Origin: Candidatus Coxiella mudrowiae
Lineage (GTDB): Bacteria > Pseudomonadota > Gammaproteobacteria > Coxiellales > Coxiellaceae
Direction of reading: 5' to 3'
DNA length: 64,000 nucleotides
NCBI GenBank assembly: GCA_001077715.1
Contig: CP011126.1
Span: 1,488,001 to 1,552,000 of the forward strand
Of this stretch, positions 1 to 11,147 are shown piece by piece; the first letter of the stretch is position 1; the number at the start of each line of letters is the position of its first letter. Both the position numbers and the translations under genes were made by a program. Below the pieces are notes generated by a model that did not search any database, had not been told where the DNA came from, and saw nothing but the letters and a program-made list of their open reading frames with translations.

Positions 1-430
1 AAGACGGGTATTTAAATACAGGAAACCTAGTTCATTTTAATAAGCAGGACTACCTAACCATCTCACTGGGAGAAAGAAAAATGTAATTGTAACCTCATCA
101 GGCAAAAAAGCATTGCCAGAGCAAATAGAATTATTATATTCGGGAATTCCTTGAGTCATTGAGCTTGATATTGTCTGTGTACCTCGCGGAGACGAAAAAT
201 CGAATGAGATCTATGTAGGGGTAGTCCGTGAAGATGAAGCAATTAAAAACGGTTACTTACATGACAATGTCCAAAACGAAATTAAAAAAACAATTTACGT
301 AAAAGGTATGCAATATCCAACTCACTAACGTATTCAAAATATTCGCTTTCTAAAAAGTTACCAAAAACAGAGTCTTTAAATATAAAATATCTTTTATTAA
401 GAGATATTCTCTTTCACCCAGAAAACTATT
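1..430 (+). pseudogene. AMP-binding (adenylate-forming) acyl ligase, C-terminal remnant
   Basis: The window opens inside this gene. Reading + frames with several shifts gives DGYLNTGNLVHFNKQDYLTI, then a GRKK-like segment, VIVTSSGKKALPEQIELLYS, VIELDIVCVPRGDE, EIYVGVVRED and RIQNIRFLKS. This is the order of the C-terminal subdomain of adenylate-forming enzymes (fatty acyl-AMP/CoA ligases), where the Asp of a TGDL motif binds ribose and a lysine follows GRKKN. Here TGDL reads TGNL and the frame is broken near bases 83-95, 150 and 330, so no full-length product is possible. A carrier-protein remnant follows directly, which fits a ligase that loads acyl groups onto a carrier. The substrate cannot be inferred. 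Confidence 0.6.
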
Positions 431-479
431 AAACTGAATATTTTTTTAAAAAACCTCTCCCTGTAATTAGGAACACCTA

Positions 480-710
480 TTTCTAAAAACACTAAGTTTA
501 TAGAAGATTTTTTAATAGATTACATTGCTAATATAAATCTAGCTATCGGAAAAGTGGATCTAACTCGTTATCTAAGTCAATATAAATTTGATTCGTTAGT
601 AATTGCCGAAATAATTTTAAGAACAAATAAAAAATTTAACTTGGCAATTGAACCGAACATCCTTTTTAAAAATCCCACCTAAGGGCTTTAGCTAAAGATA
701 TTGTAATGAA
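480..710 (+). pseudogene. Acyl/peptidyl carrier protein (PP-binding) domain remnant
   Basis: Translation gives KFIEDFLIDYIANINLAIGK, then VDLTRYLSQYKFDSLVIAEI and TNKKFNLAIEPNILFKNPT. The FDSL motif carries the serine that would take 4'-phosphopantetheine, and the flanking helices match type I carrier domains of the polyketide/NRPS kind better than the fatty-acid AcpP. It lies just after the adenylate-forming ligase remnant and before a GNAT acyltransferase remnant, so the three were probably one lipid or secondary-metabolite unit. The domain runs into stops near base 680 and lacks a clear start, so I call it a pseudogene. It could also have been the tail of the ligase polypeptide. Confidence 0.5.
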
Positions 711-924
711 CAACCTAAAAATACTATTCAAAAAAAATAGAAGATATTGATACGTCCAATATGCCCTCAATAACACCAATCAAACCTTTATTGGAGGATA
801 ATAAACTAGAACAGGTTAACAAATAAAAGCAATAAATATGGAATCCTTTTAGCGAAAACAGAAGTGGACATACGGGAAATTTTTCAGGTTTAACAAGCCA
901 CATTCGATAAAGGCAGCTGATATC

Positions 925-1500
925 ATGAACTTAATAACCAATTTTAAAACATCATTTTCTATAAAAAAAGAAACTAAAAAAAACAGCAGGCGCTATTTGC
1001 TTCAAAGATTACAGAATGGCTCAGCAAGGTAAGAGTTACTATAACGACAAGTTTCTTTATTTAGAAGATTTCTCTTCTGAAGTTTTGCCCAATACATTAG
1101 AGTTTGGTCGTTTATGCATACATCCTGATCATAGAACTGGCGAAGTATTTTTTCTAGTCGCTGAAGCTTATAAATATTTTATCAAATATTTTAATTTTAT
1201 GAAATATTTTAGAAAACGCTACCTATTTTCTTCCGTTTCCATTTTTGTCAAAAGTTACCAAGAAGTAATGATAATTTAGAATTCTTTTGATAAAATTCAT
1301 TTACACCCTTCATTTACAGTCCAATCTAAATCATGGGCCCTAAGGTAGGACAATAGGCTCTTAATAAGTAAACCGCCTACTTTCCCAGAAGATACAAAAG
1401 CTCAACTACGTTTTTATTTAAATTAAGACGCTCAATTTTGTTCTCCACAGCCTTTTAAACACGAAGCACTCACTTCCTATGACTTCCTAATCATTTACAA
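925..1500 (+). pseudogene. GNAT/OlsB-like (COG3176, 'hemolysin'-type) acyltransferase remnant
   Basis: An 87-codon open stretch at 1016-1279 contains LEDFSSEVLPNTLEFGRLCI followed by HPDHRTGEV. The ExGRxCIHPDxRTG pattern is typical of the COG3176 GNAT family, which includes ornithine-lipid acyltransferase OlsB. After the stop, out-of-frame traces such as LISKPPTFPEDTKAQLRFYL resemble the C-terminal part of that family, and MNLITNFKTSFSIKKE precedes it. The gene is split by at least two shifts. With the ligase and carrier remnants upstream it suggests a lost acyl-lipid pathway. The family call is by motif only. Confidence 0.45.
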
Positions 1501-1739
1501 TTCGTTTAGAGCTTCAACTACGATTTAATTACTTTCCACATAAGTTAAAAGAGACTTTAAGCAAATTCTTAGAGGTAGAATCGAATTACGACCAGCTGAT
1601 TATAAAAATTCTTGATAGTTTTTTTTATTCAAAAGCCAATTAATCTACTATTTATATTTTCGAAGTATTTTAAATCAATGTCACTTTATTACTACGATAA
1701 TCATTTATTGATGGTCAATCAGCATTGAAAATCCCTTCC

Positions 1740-2373
1740 ACTTTTTTATCAAGATGCGCCACAAATATTTTATTGGCTTCTTAATTAATATAAATAGCAT
1801 CGATATCGCTTAACTCTATGTGTATTGAGCCGCATTTAGAAATTCTACATTATACGTATTTACCATCATTTCATAAATATTTTATAAGATCTCGACTTTC
1901 AAGCTATGTTTTTAATAAAAACAATATCCACGATTTTTTTTGGATGTTTAAAGATAGGTGGTGCAATTAACAAAATCTTTGGTGCTTTACAGTCCGGGGC
2001 CCGCAATGCTTTTCATAATTTCTTCGATGCATTTCCCACAACCCCGTGCTACTCTACTGTCTTAGCATTATTCTAACGATGTGGCTGAAGATCATTGCTC
2101 CCTAACATCAAAATAACGAAATTGAGGGGAGGAGTGTGGGAATCCAATATTATTATGTTAACACTGTAACGCCAACACCGTAATGCTTAAAGAGTAAACA
2201 TATCATCATAAACAGTAGTGGTACGGCCATTCAGTCCTTCTTCAATAATTTGATAACCCTTCCCAAGCTTTTGCTGTAGAAATTCTGTCCAAGATTTATG
2301 GTACGAAAAACGCTGCCTTATTTCTTTGAACCCTCCAGGTTAGCGAATCACCAAAACATAAAATGCGCTTCAT
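1740..2373 (-). pseudogene. SGNH/GDSL-family hydrolase, pseudogene
   Basis: From an ATG at 2373 the minus strand reads MKRILCFGDSLTW, the block I GDS motif holding the catalytic serine. After frame breaks come KSWTEFLQQKLGKGYQIIEE, GLNGRTTTVYDDMF, VILMLGSNDLQPH (block III, with the GxND oxyanion residues) and KILLIAPPIFKHPKK. The block order matches arylesterase/TAP-like SGNH hydrolases of about 215 residues. The C-terminal Asp-His block is not recognisable, and there are multiple frameshifts and stops, so it is non-functional. Confidence 0.65.
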
Positions 2374-2610
2374 TTTCATTTAAAAAGCTTCTCCTCATTC
2401 GATCTAAACCTATCATTATTTTTTTGGGTTCCATTCCAGTATACTATATGACATTAATTTAGTATTCCAGTCGACAATCAAATATTCAAAAAAAAAAAAT
2501 AACTAAATAAAACCGTCGAAGCGAAGTTTTCTGCTTTACATTAACTGCTTAATTACAGGAATTACACCGAAACTTAGCCTTATAAACAGGCTAAATAAAT
2601 TTGATTGTAA

Positions 2611-2683
2611 AGCTGGCGATAGGAATCGAACCTACGACCGGCTGATTACAAATCAGTTGCTCTACCTACTGAGCTACGCCAGC
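2611..2683 (-). tRNA. tRNA-Thr (anticodon TGT)
   Basis: The minus strand folds as a 73-nt tRNA: acceptor GCTGGCG/CGCCAGC, a D arm with GCTC/GAGC, anticodon arm CTGAT-loop-ATCAG with loop TTTGTAA (anticodon TGT, reading ACN), and T arm GTAGG/CCTAT with TTCGATT. The discriminator is T, and no CCA is encoded (TTA follows). It stands alone between decayed genes and is probably functional. Confidence 0.93.
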
Positions 2684-5600
2684 GCATTATCGACTTTTGG
2701 ATATCCTCGTTTTGTCCTCTCTACACAGTCCCGCTCTTCTCAGGAATTTTTGTATATTTAATTATAGCACCACTTTTAATCAACGTCAAGATTGTAACTA
2801 TTCGAATACAATCCAACGAGTTAACTCAATCAGCGCTTCATATCTGGAAGGGCTTGTAATGACGGCCTATTCCATTGTCCATCTTACCGAATTCCTTATC
2901 GCCCCATCATGTCTAATCCTCAACAGACGTCTAGATGTGTGTTACGTCTAGATGTGTGTTATAAGGCTATGAAGACATCCCTCTGTACCCGCACGCGGCC
3001 AGTACCAATGGCGCGGACTTCATCGGGTGATAAAAATCTAGCAATTAACCAAGGATCATTTTCTCTTCTTTCGTGTTTTTTTACTGACCAAACTCCTGTA
3101 TTTTTCTCCCACCAAATTACGCTTTATTTAGTTTTTCTTTCATTAAAAAAACTACACTTTCAATCACACTCGCTTTACACAATTTCCATCCAACAAATTG
3201 ACCGCATCGTTTTGTCATTTTGAATTCTTCCAAACAAATAAATTTTTTGACAGAAATCGTTATTACTTTGAAAAGAACCATCTAATAAATCTAATTTTTT
3301 TTGCTATTAATAAAATTGCAATTTATTATTTTCTTTATTTCTTTGGAAGAAATAACCTATTCTACTTAAAAAAAGGATAATCTATCTCAATACAATAGGC
3401 ACGTTGAAAAAAAAATTTTTCATCAACAACATGAAAGAATCCAGACCTTCTGAAGCCTAAAAGTATCTTTTCATTCTAAAATAGCCTATTCGTCACTATC
3501 TTAAAAAAGATTTTTAATATACAAGTAATTTTAGCTTTTTCAAATTCTTATTTAAAACATTTTATAGATGGATGCTTTACCTTTTAGAGGTTCCTGAGTC
3601 ACTTGGTGATTAACCGCATCTTGTTCATAGAAATCTGAAAGTTTTTTTAGGATTTGCTCGATTGAACGTGTTCACTAAGTCTAGTATTAATTTTTTGTCG
3701 TCATAAAATGAAAGTATCTAATTTCAACCTTTTTTAAATGAAAATTAGACGATGTTTGAAGAAAGAAACTGCATCAATATTCTAAACCAAAATTTTCTTG
3801 ATTCTTATCGAACACGATAAGATCTTTCTGGGAAAAAACACTTACGGGTATAATTTATTCATTTTACTAGTCCCCTAGTGTAGGCACTGTTATAAACTTG
3901 CAGAAAGTCACACGACTCAATTTTCAAATAGTCCATAATAATCTAAAAAATAATTCCATCAAATCAAATATAATTTCTGGACGCAGGCTACAAATTAGCA
4001 ATGAGAAAATCAAAGATAGTCCATTCGAATAAATACTATGTTAGCATAGTAAAATTTTACGTTTATAGATTTCAAGAACCTCATATTTATTTGTAAACAT
4101 CAAAAAAGAAAAAAAGATTGATGAAAGAAAAACGTTTTATTTAAAGAAAATAAGTAAAAAATAATCTAGATTAGATTACTAAGTTTTTAACCTAAAAATT
4201 AATCATAACAACGCAGGCTAATCCATATCATTAAAGAAATTCAAAATTACAGAAATGTAACTTATATTATTTTTTAATATTAGAGAGATAATCCTTGTTG
4301 TTATGAAGATTACTAAAGAAAATTAATAAGAATATTTATAGTTATGATTATTTAAGAAGTTTATGTAAAATTTTTTTAGAACCAGCATTTTAATGAAATC
4401 TGGCGAACTTCAAACGCAAATAGTAAAACTCTAAAACAACAATATCATCAAATGATAGCTAAACTTGAACAAGCTTATCGTGCAGGAAATAAGTTTTATC
4501 ATAAATATTAGTATATCCTAAATTGAAAAGGTAAAATCAATAAAGATAATCTGTGACTTCAAAAATATTTATATTTAGATATAGAAAAGTTAAAGCTCTT
4601 CATGGCTTTTTACTCAAATTTTTCTGTAATTAAAAAATACAATACAAATGGAACAACCCACAGGTATTATTAATTACTACAATGAACTTCGCTCAATTAA
4701 TTTACATTATGGAATCCTTCTCTATTTTCCCATCAGATCTAACTTAACACATAACAAACATTTTAGTAAAAGATTTATTCTAAATTACATTTTTAAAGAA
4801 ATATTAAGAATGATAAAAAAGTTATGGCTTAGGTATTGTTGACATTAAAGTCTGAAAAGTTTATAGATCATTGAAACTGGTATCTTTGGTAAATTTTAAA
4901 TTAAACGGAGTTCTTAAAAAAACAACCGTTATTATTGATAATCTTCTACAAATTCTCTAGCTTCTTGAGCTAATACTTCGTTAGGTTGTAAATCCTTTTT
5001 TTCAACGTTATTAGATTAAATAAATTTTTACCTCTTAAATCAATTTCTCTTTCAATTCATCTTCGTTCTACAGGAAGCAAGTTCTTCACTTTATTTTTGA
5101 CTGGATCAGTAAAAATCTTAGTAGATAAAGGAAAAATCAAATGAGGATTTATTTTATAAGCTTTTTCTCTCTCACTTTCATCTAACCCTGCTTAATTTGC
5201 TCCATCTGGAACTAAAGCTAATGGGCGAAGGGGGATTATTCTCTATGATTATAGGTAAAACCGAATCACGTAAAGCAATAGGATTTGAGACAAACGCTAG
5301 AAGCATCCCTGATAAAAACGTGGACTAAAAAAATCTAGCAAACACCAAAAAATTTGACTCTGAAACTACGCTTCTATCTGTGTTGAAGGTATATGTATAA
5401 ATAAATGCAAAAATGGGGTCTTTAAATATAATACCTCCATATGCAACCCTTCGAAGAAAAGAGTGAGCTCTGATAAGCTCACTCATGGTCTGAGCCCAAT
5501 GTAAGCTTCCGATAATGCCTACTGTCTCAAACCCGTCTTCCACTTGCAAATTTTGGACTCTCAATTGATCAACTTGGGATGGGATGCAATGGTTTTCTGT

Positions 5601-5820
5601 CCAAGGAAAGCTGCATCATACTCATCTTGCTTAATTGGGTGTGATAATATTGTATAAGCGTCGTTAATCTAGTGCATTTTCATTCCTGTCAATTACTCCG
5701 TGGAATCATTTTCCTCTTTAAAATTTTTATAAGGAGTATGAAATAAGCCTATGTATTAGCGGAAAAATTTTTTATGGTTCTTACACGGAATACGTTTATT
5801 TATTATCAATCCAGCATCCA
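2684..5820. other. AT-rich degraded stretch, no recognisable gene
   Basis: About 3.1 kb of low-complexity AT-rich sequence without a convincing coding region. Open stretches of 60-104 codons (for example around 2909-3223 and 5325-5564) have biased composition, no start signal and no recognisable motif. Around 4945-5260 the minus strand shows INPHLIFPLSTKIFTDPV, faintly like a U-box core (TDPV), but stops and shifts make this too weak to call. I see no RNA gene here. Confidence 0.5.
2927..2960. repeat. 17-bp perfect tandem duplication
   Basis: The unit ACGTCTAGATGTGTGTT occurs twice head to tail (2927-2943, 2944-2960). It is one of many short tandem duplications in this window. Confidence 0.9.
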
Positions 5821-6339
5821 TCTGTGCTAAACAAGGTAAATTTGATGTAGAAGTGGCTGCCGCAGAACTTCGCTATTTACCTTTTCGGGTACCTTATAGC
5901 TACCTGCTCGGAAGTGATTTATTAACCTCAGCCACTAAAGATACTCTGTTGCCCAAGTTAATTGTCATCAAGCCTACTTCAGCCACTTCTTACAGTGATT
6001 GTAAAAAATATTTTACTTTCAACATATTACCTTACTCTATCTAGTTTCGTATATTAAATAAAATGGAAGAACTGAATGCAGTCAATGAAATTAATTCTTC
6101 CATTTTAATGTAGGAACTCGTCAAGAAATAAGGAGAAGAAAAATGATTGAAACTAAATTGTTTCTTTGGAAAAGATATCATCTATCCCTTTAGTATAAAA
6201 AAGCAACCTAAACCTAAGATTATCCATAATCGTTTTAGTGTCGGAATATCAGAAAAAGAAAAGGAAGCTATTAAATGTCGAAATAAATAAAATAGCGCTA
6301 AATTTTCTTACTATTCAATAACACCCTATTGTTCTTGGA
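5821..6339. other. Degraded coding-like stretch of unknown origin
   Basis: The + strand has ICAKQGKFDVEVAAAEL then RYLPFRVPYSYLLGSDLL over 5820-5950, which looks like a protein in composition but matches no family I know. It is followed by shifted fragments (KISIPLV, KPKIIHNRFSVGIS). It may be the 5' part of the large unknown pseudogene downstream. Confidence 0.3.
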
Positions 6340-8040
6340 ATGAAGTGCTGTAAATTATGTATAATCCTAAAACTTTAATGACGGGCTTTGAAACCAGAAA
6401 ATCGCCTTCATTAAGAAATGAACTATTGATTTGCGGAAATTCCAATAAACAAATTTTTATTTATAATTCCTTAGGAATCCCTAATAAAAATTGACTTTTT
6501 TACTAAGATACTCCGGAAATAGAAATTCAAATAAATAATATTAGCAGCTTATTTTTTCACAATAAGCCCAGCTCTGAAATATATTCCTTATTACGATGAG
6601 CGTTCCTTATTGCATTACAGAGTCAGATCTAACAATGATCCTGTTATGGTATTTTCTCAATACCCTGATCTTGTTGAATTTTTAGAGAGAAACAACGATT
6701 TATTGGCTGTCCTACCTTACGAAAAAAAGATATCAAAAAAAATTTATCGAATGCTCATCATGGAGAAGCTAAACTACAATATCATTGACTTCACCTGCAC
6801 CCCTTCCATTTTGATGACTCGTATTCAATCGTTTGAAATTACCCCCTTCCCAAAACAAATAGTGGTTAACCATCGACTTAAATCGTTTGGTGGAAAATTT
6901 CAATATCAAAAATTATCTTTTACGATTGTACGAAAAATTCGTGAATAATAGTAACAACATAATTGTTTATCAAGCGACAAAATTCTTCCAGCCTAACGGC
7001 TTTAATATCCTTGAATTGTTATTTTACAAGGCTTACCTCATGGTCATTTGTCAGATGATCAATTTATCAGCCAGGATGATTCTAACAAAAATAGATACTG
7101 GCAGGCTTCTTTTCCAGAGGATTCTTATATTGCTTTAAGTAGTCTGCTTATCGAATTTCATCGGCGCCCAAATTATTATGAAGCGCATGTCACTTCGTTA
7201 AGAAGCGCGCCTTAAGCTACCAATGATGATTACACAAAAAACCCTCAAGGTTGGTATAATAGTGAACCGTTATTTTTTAGATCGAAGGATGCTTGTCACA
7301 CCAGCTTTATTAAGCTGTCAAGTTAATAAGCACTATGTATTAATTACTGTTTCTGATCACGTTGAACAACTACCACTCACCCGGTGATACAGTCTATCCC
7401 TTTAATGCATGGAAAGGTGTCAAGGCTGGTTCCTTCCCATAGCCAGTCAATTAGGACTTTTTTTCATCAAAACATAATCCATGATTTATTTCTTTGGCAA
7501 AATTGGCTACTCACTAATGCCGCTGTGCGCTACGTTATTGAATCGGGTATTCCTCGCCATACCTTAAAATCCCTACAAACTCACATTATTTTAAACTGTC
7601 ATAGCCAATCGGACGCTTCCCCACTATCCCAACCTGTCAATACCATCATTATCAATTTGAGCAAGATACCGCGCAAATTGATTTTGAAAACCTCAGAATA
7701 CAAGCTCATAAAACAAATAATTATTTTCTTCTTTTATTAGCAGCTATCAAACAACTCAAGCATTCACCACTTTGCGAAGTTATCGCAACAATCCTGATGC
7801 TCATTGAGTTGGCCTTAAATATGAGAAGTGAAAGAAAAAAGTCCACCATCGAGAAGGGGCTTTCGACCAGACGAAATCCTCGCAACTGATGCAAAACGTT
7901 TACGTTCTCGATTGAATCTCCACCGAGCACAGCGAGAAAACTACCAAATTCCCTAACGTTCCAGCCGCTTGAATATACTCGGCCGCTTTAAAGAAAATTT
8001 TAAGGTAAGTGTCGCCTCTACTATTATCCGTTTAGCCAAT
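6340..8040 (+). pseudogene. Large unknown protein gene, heavily frameshifted
   Basis: Hopping frames on the + strand recovers protein-like sequence for about 1.7 kb: NPKTLMTGFETRKSPSLRNE, HYRVRSNNDPVMVFSQYPDL then VEFLERNNDLLAVLPYEKK, FEITPFPKQIVVNHRLKSFG, IALSSLLIEFHRRPNYYEAH, NPQGWYNSEPLFFRSKDACH and TNAAVRYVIESGIPRHTLKS. The direction and spacing suggest one original gene of about 550 residues or more. I recognise no family, signal peptide or membrane segment. At least six frame breaks and several stops show that it is dead. Retained protein-like composition implies recent inactivation. It could have been a secreted effector, but nothing in the sequence shows that. Confidence 0.4.
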
Positions 8041-8261
8041 AAATAGGAACCCTTCTTTTCCTAAAGGGACTACATTTTAAGAACGGCATTGGTTAAGGTA
8101 AGTAAAGCCTATCTCACTTCACTCGGGATGACACGACCTTAGCCATATTTTGGATCGAATTTCACATACCCATTGACACAAAAAAACAAATAAATACCAA
8201 ATAAATCAAATAGACAATTGCTGCCCCGGTGAGGTAATCCCGATGAGCCAATTAGGCCGCT

Positions 8262-8569
8262 TTAGCCACCATCTGGCAATGGATTTTGTGTGGCATCGAA
8301 ACAAAAAATTTGGATGATCCCACCAATGAAAACCAAGCATGCGATAATGGTAATGACCACTCGCCAATCAGTCACCCTCACCCAGATATTGTGGCTTACC
8401 ATTATCAAAATTCTGATTACAAGAGTGATAAGACCCATCAAAAACATAACGCTCTAATGCTTAGTCAATCCCCTCATCAAACTAATCAAGTGGTTATGCC
8501 GGATGAGCATGAATAAACTCAGGATTATAAGAGTCCAATCGCCAAAGCCAAAAATAACGAAACATCCAT
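8262..8569 (-). pseudogene. Small 4-TM conserved membrane protein, pseudogene
   Basis: A good ribosome binding site (AAGGAGG) stands 7 bases before an ATG at 8569. The minus strand starts MDVSLFLALAIGLL, shifts frame to read DWTLIILSLFMLIRHNHL, then after a stop reads FLMGLITLVIRILIMVSHNI and DWRVVITIIACLVFIGG. The pattern of a short N-terminal helix, a GLITL..HNIWV helix and a DWRVIITII helix resembles a family of roughly 100-residue inner-membrane proteins of unknown function seen in gammaproteobacteria. At least two frame breaks inactivate it. It lies just downstream of gltX on the same strand. Confidence 0.5.
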
Positions 8570-8620
8570 GATTATTCCTCCTTTTCCATACCGTACTAAT
8601 TATAGGCAAAACACTTCTTA

Positions 8621-10045
8621 TTAATGGGAGGTTGGGGTATGCAGGAAAGCAACCGCACGATCTAAGCGGCGAAGGACTGAATCTCGTCCTATTAAATACA
8701 AGGTAGCATCGATAGGTGGAGATATTATATCCCCGGTCATAGCTACACGAATCGGTTGAGCAAGCTGACCCAACTTTAACTGACAAGCCTCAGAAACCTC
8801 AATTATAATTTGATGAATAAGCTCTTTCTCCCAACTCTGGAGTTGGGCTAACTGATCTCGAACCAATTGTAAGGGTTTAGTAATTTCCGACCGCAAATGG
8901 TTTGCTACCGCTTTTGGTTCATATTCGATAATATCTTCAAAAAAATACCGGCTCCGTTCCGCCATCTCCTTTAAGGTCTTGGTACGTTCAACCTGGATAC
9001 TGATAACTTGCTCTAATGGGGGGCCCTTCCGGTAGTCAATCCCCAGCTTGATTAATTGTGCGGCCAATGCTTCCGTCATTAAAACCGGACTTTGAGTTTT
9101 TAAATAATGTTGGTTAAACCATAGTAATTTTTCTGGATTAAAGGCGGCAGGAGAGCGGCTTACGGCATTAATATCAAATAAATTGATCATTTCGTCACGA
9201 GAAAATATTTCCTGATCACCATGTGCCCATCCTAATCGCACCAAATAATTAACCAATGAGTCGGGCAAATAACCCTCATCCCGATACTGCAAGACACTTA
9301 CAGCCCCATGTCGTTTTGACAAGCGTTTACCATCAGATCCTAAAATCATAGGAACATAAGCATACCGAGGCAAATCAGCCCCCAACGCTTTCAGGATATT
9401 GATTTGGCGGGGTGTATTATTAATATGATCATCACCGCGAATAACGTGGGTGATTTTCATATCCCAATCATCCACGACTACAGTAAAATTATAAGTTGGC
9501 GTACCATCCGTACGCGCAATAATAAGGTCGTCTAACTCACTATTCATAATAGAAATTGTTCCGCGAATCATGTCATCAAAAACTACTAAACCTTCGGTGG
9601 GGTTACGAAAACGAATCACAAACGGATTACCTGTATGACGGGGCTGCTTGTCACGGCAAAAGCCATCGTAGCGTGGCTTTTGTTTATTTTTCAACTGTGT
9701 ATTACGCAATTCAATGAGTCGTTCTTTGGAGCAGTAGCACGGGTAAACTTGTTCTTTTTCCCTCAAGTATTGAATGGCTTCTCGGTATCGCTCTATCCGT
9801 TGAGATTGGAAATAGGGCCCTTCTTCCCAATCAATTTGTAGCCATCGCAAGCCATCCAAAATCGCATCCACAGAAGCTTGCGTAGACCGCTCAACGTCGG
9901 TATCTTCAATACGCAAAATGAAGGTCCCTTGATGTTGCTTTGCAAATAACCAACTAAACAGGGCTGTTCTCGCACCCCCGATGTGAAGATAGCCGGTAGG
10001 GCTGGGTGCAAAACGCGTGCGTATAATTTGATCTGAATTTTTCAT
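8621..10045 (-). CDS. gltX: Glutamyl-tRNA synthetase
   Basis: This class I aminoacyl-tRNA synthetase joins glutamate to tRNA-Glu in the cytoplasm. I chose the ATG at 10045 (474 aa, near the family's usual 470), because the residues upstream in the same frame do not look like the family; an ATG two codons further up is also possible. The ATP-binding HIGH motif reads HIGG at residues 21-24 within APSPTGYLHIGGART. The KMSKS motif reads KRLSKR near residue 240. PCYC and GFC around residues 100-130 are the zinc-type cysteines of bacterial GluRS. The frame is open to the end with no lesions. Legionellales often carry two gltX paralogues, and this sequence alone does not tell which one this is. Confidence 0.95.
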   Translation of the reverse strand: MKNSDQIIRTRFAPSPTGYLHIGGARTALFSWLFAKQHQGTFILRIEDTDVERSTQASVDAILDGLRWLQIDWEEGPYFQSQRIERYREAIQYLREKEQVYPCYCSKERLIELRNTQLKNKQKPRYDGFCRDKQPRHTGNPFVIRFRNPTEGLVVFDDMIRGTISIMNSELDDLIIARTDGTPTYNFTVVVDDWDMKITHVIRGDDHINNTPRQINILKALGADLPRYAYVPMILGSDGKRLSKRHGAVSVLQYRDEGYLPDSLVNYLVRLGWAHGDQEIFSRDEMINLFDINAVSRSPAAFNPEKLLWFNQHYLKTQSPVLMTEALAAQLIKLGIDYRKGPPLEQVISIQVERTKTLKEMAERSRYFFEDIIEYEPKAVANHLRSEITKPLQLVRDQLAQLQSWEKELIHQIIIEVSEACQLKLGQLAQPIRVAMTGDIISPPIDATLYLIGRDSVLRRLDRAVAFLHTPTSH

Positions 10046-10111
10046 GGGCATAGAATACACGACAGCGTCTTTTCCTTCTAGAAAAGGACCTCTGATTTGG
10101 ACTAATAATAT

Positions 10112-10400
10112 GTGATGATTTCGATTTCGCACGTTATAGAGTTGGAATTAATAGTGGATAATTCTATTAATAAAGAACTGCTTAACGCCGTAATCGGCAA
10201 TAATTTTCATACCGTCAAACGCTTGTTAGAAAATGGAGCTGACCCAAATTATTTTGAAGACGAAGCTCAGATTCGGCCTTTGCACTTTGCTGCGCTCTAC
10301 AATTTCCCCGATGTTATTCCCCTTACTGATTATGGCGGGAGCCGATTTAGTGGCTCACTACCAAATGCGACAACACACCTTTAATAATTGCCAAACAACA
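10112..10400 (+). pseudogene. Ankyrin-repeat protein, truncated pseudogene
   Basis: The start region reads KELLNAVIGNNFHTVKRLLE then NGADPNYFEDEAQIRPLHFA and ALYNFPDVIPLL, a clear ankyrin repeat with a second one beginning (GADPN loop, RPLHFAALY helix). Near 10315 the frame shifts by one: one frame gives PLTDYGG, the other LLIMAGADL, the next repeat. After that the sequence merges into the 3' end of the oppositely oriented epimerase pseudogene. Ankyrin proteins in Coxiella and Legionella are often Dot/Icm-secreted effectors; that role here is inference. It starts divergently from gltX, and only about 1.5 repeats survive. Confidence 0.7.
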
Positions 10401-10419
10401 CGATTACACATAGGTCATC

Positions 10420-11140
10420 AACGTACTGCGCCAATTTTATGGGATGTGGGTAGACCAACAAGACCGAGCAATAAAATTTCCAATACCTTCAGCGGTCATA
10501 TGAATTTGATAACCTTTGGGATAATGGAGCATTATTTCTTTATTGTCACCTAACTACGTCAATTGTTTATTAATCACAGGATTCATCACACTGACTGGCA
10601 AAGAAAAAACTGATGTTTTTCCTACAAGATCGGTTAAATCATCATTATAAATGAATCAACGCTTGGGATGATAATTTAAAATCACTTTTTCTTTGCCTCT
10701 TGCTGGCGGGGGGAATTAAAAAACAACGTAATTTAATCTCAAAAGAAAAAGGATAGCTTTCACGCGTAATAGCAGTATCTTTCAATACCAAGATAAGATA
10801 ATCCTCACCTTCTTCCTTAACCTCCCGGGGAAGATACCAAGCAAAACCGTGAATTTTTAGTTGATAAAGCGTACCATAAAATAAATAGATACCTTCTTTC
10901 CCCTGCCATTTAAGACGAGCGCAAACCGGAAAACAAAAAGGCCAGCCTCTCGGTAAATCTCCAATTTCATGCTTCCAAAAAAATCGGGTAATAAAGAAGC
11001 TCTCGGGACTCCTGATTAATCGTCATTTGAATCAAACAAGCTTCGCCCCCTCGCTTGGGAACAAAAGTAGCTTGAATAGAGCCTTGCAGTGAAATTATTG
11101 TAACTGTTTCAAAATTTTTAAATAATCGATGTTTGGCCAT
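10420..11140 (-). pseudogene. Aldose 1-epimerase / YeaD-like hexose-6-phosphate epimerase, pseudogene
   Basis: From an ATG at 11140, 8 bases after the coaA stop, the minus strand reads MAKHRLFKNFETVTIISLQG. After a frameshift near 10985 it gives KHEIGDLPRGWPFCFPVCAR, YQLKIHGFAWYLPREV and YPFSFEIKLRCFLIPP, and near the end LHYPKGYQIHMTAEGIGNF. The GxPxCFP and KxHGFA motifs, the latter with the substrate-binding histidine, identify the galactose-mutarotase-like fold of D-hexose-6-phosphate epimerases. There are several frame breaks and stops (near 10985 and 10660). It was probably co-transcribed with coaA. Confidence 0.65.
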
Positions 11141-11147
11141 ATTCAGC

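Noticed and set aside
4945-5260. U-box-like protein on the minus strand
   Set aside because: Only a short TDPV-type similarity, no structural pattern, many stops.
8286-8516. 76-codon + strand frame opposite the small membrane protein
   Set aside because: Antisense shadow; the minus strand has the ribosome binding site and membrane helices.
10046-10132. 29-residue N-terminal extension of GltX
   Set aside because: Not family-like, and it would overlap the start of the divergent ankyrin gene; the start at 10045 gives the standard length.
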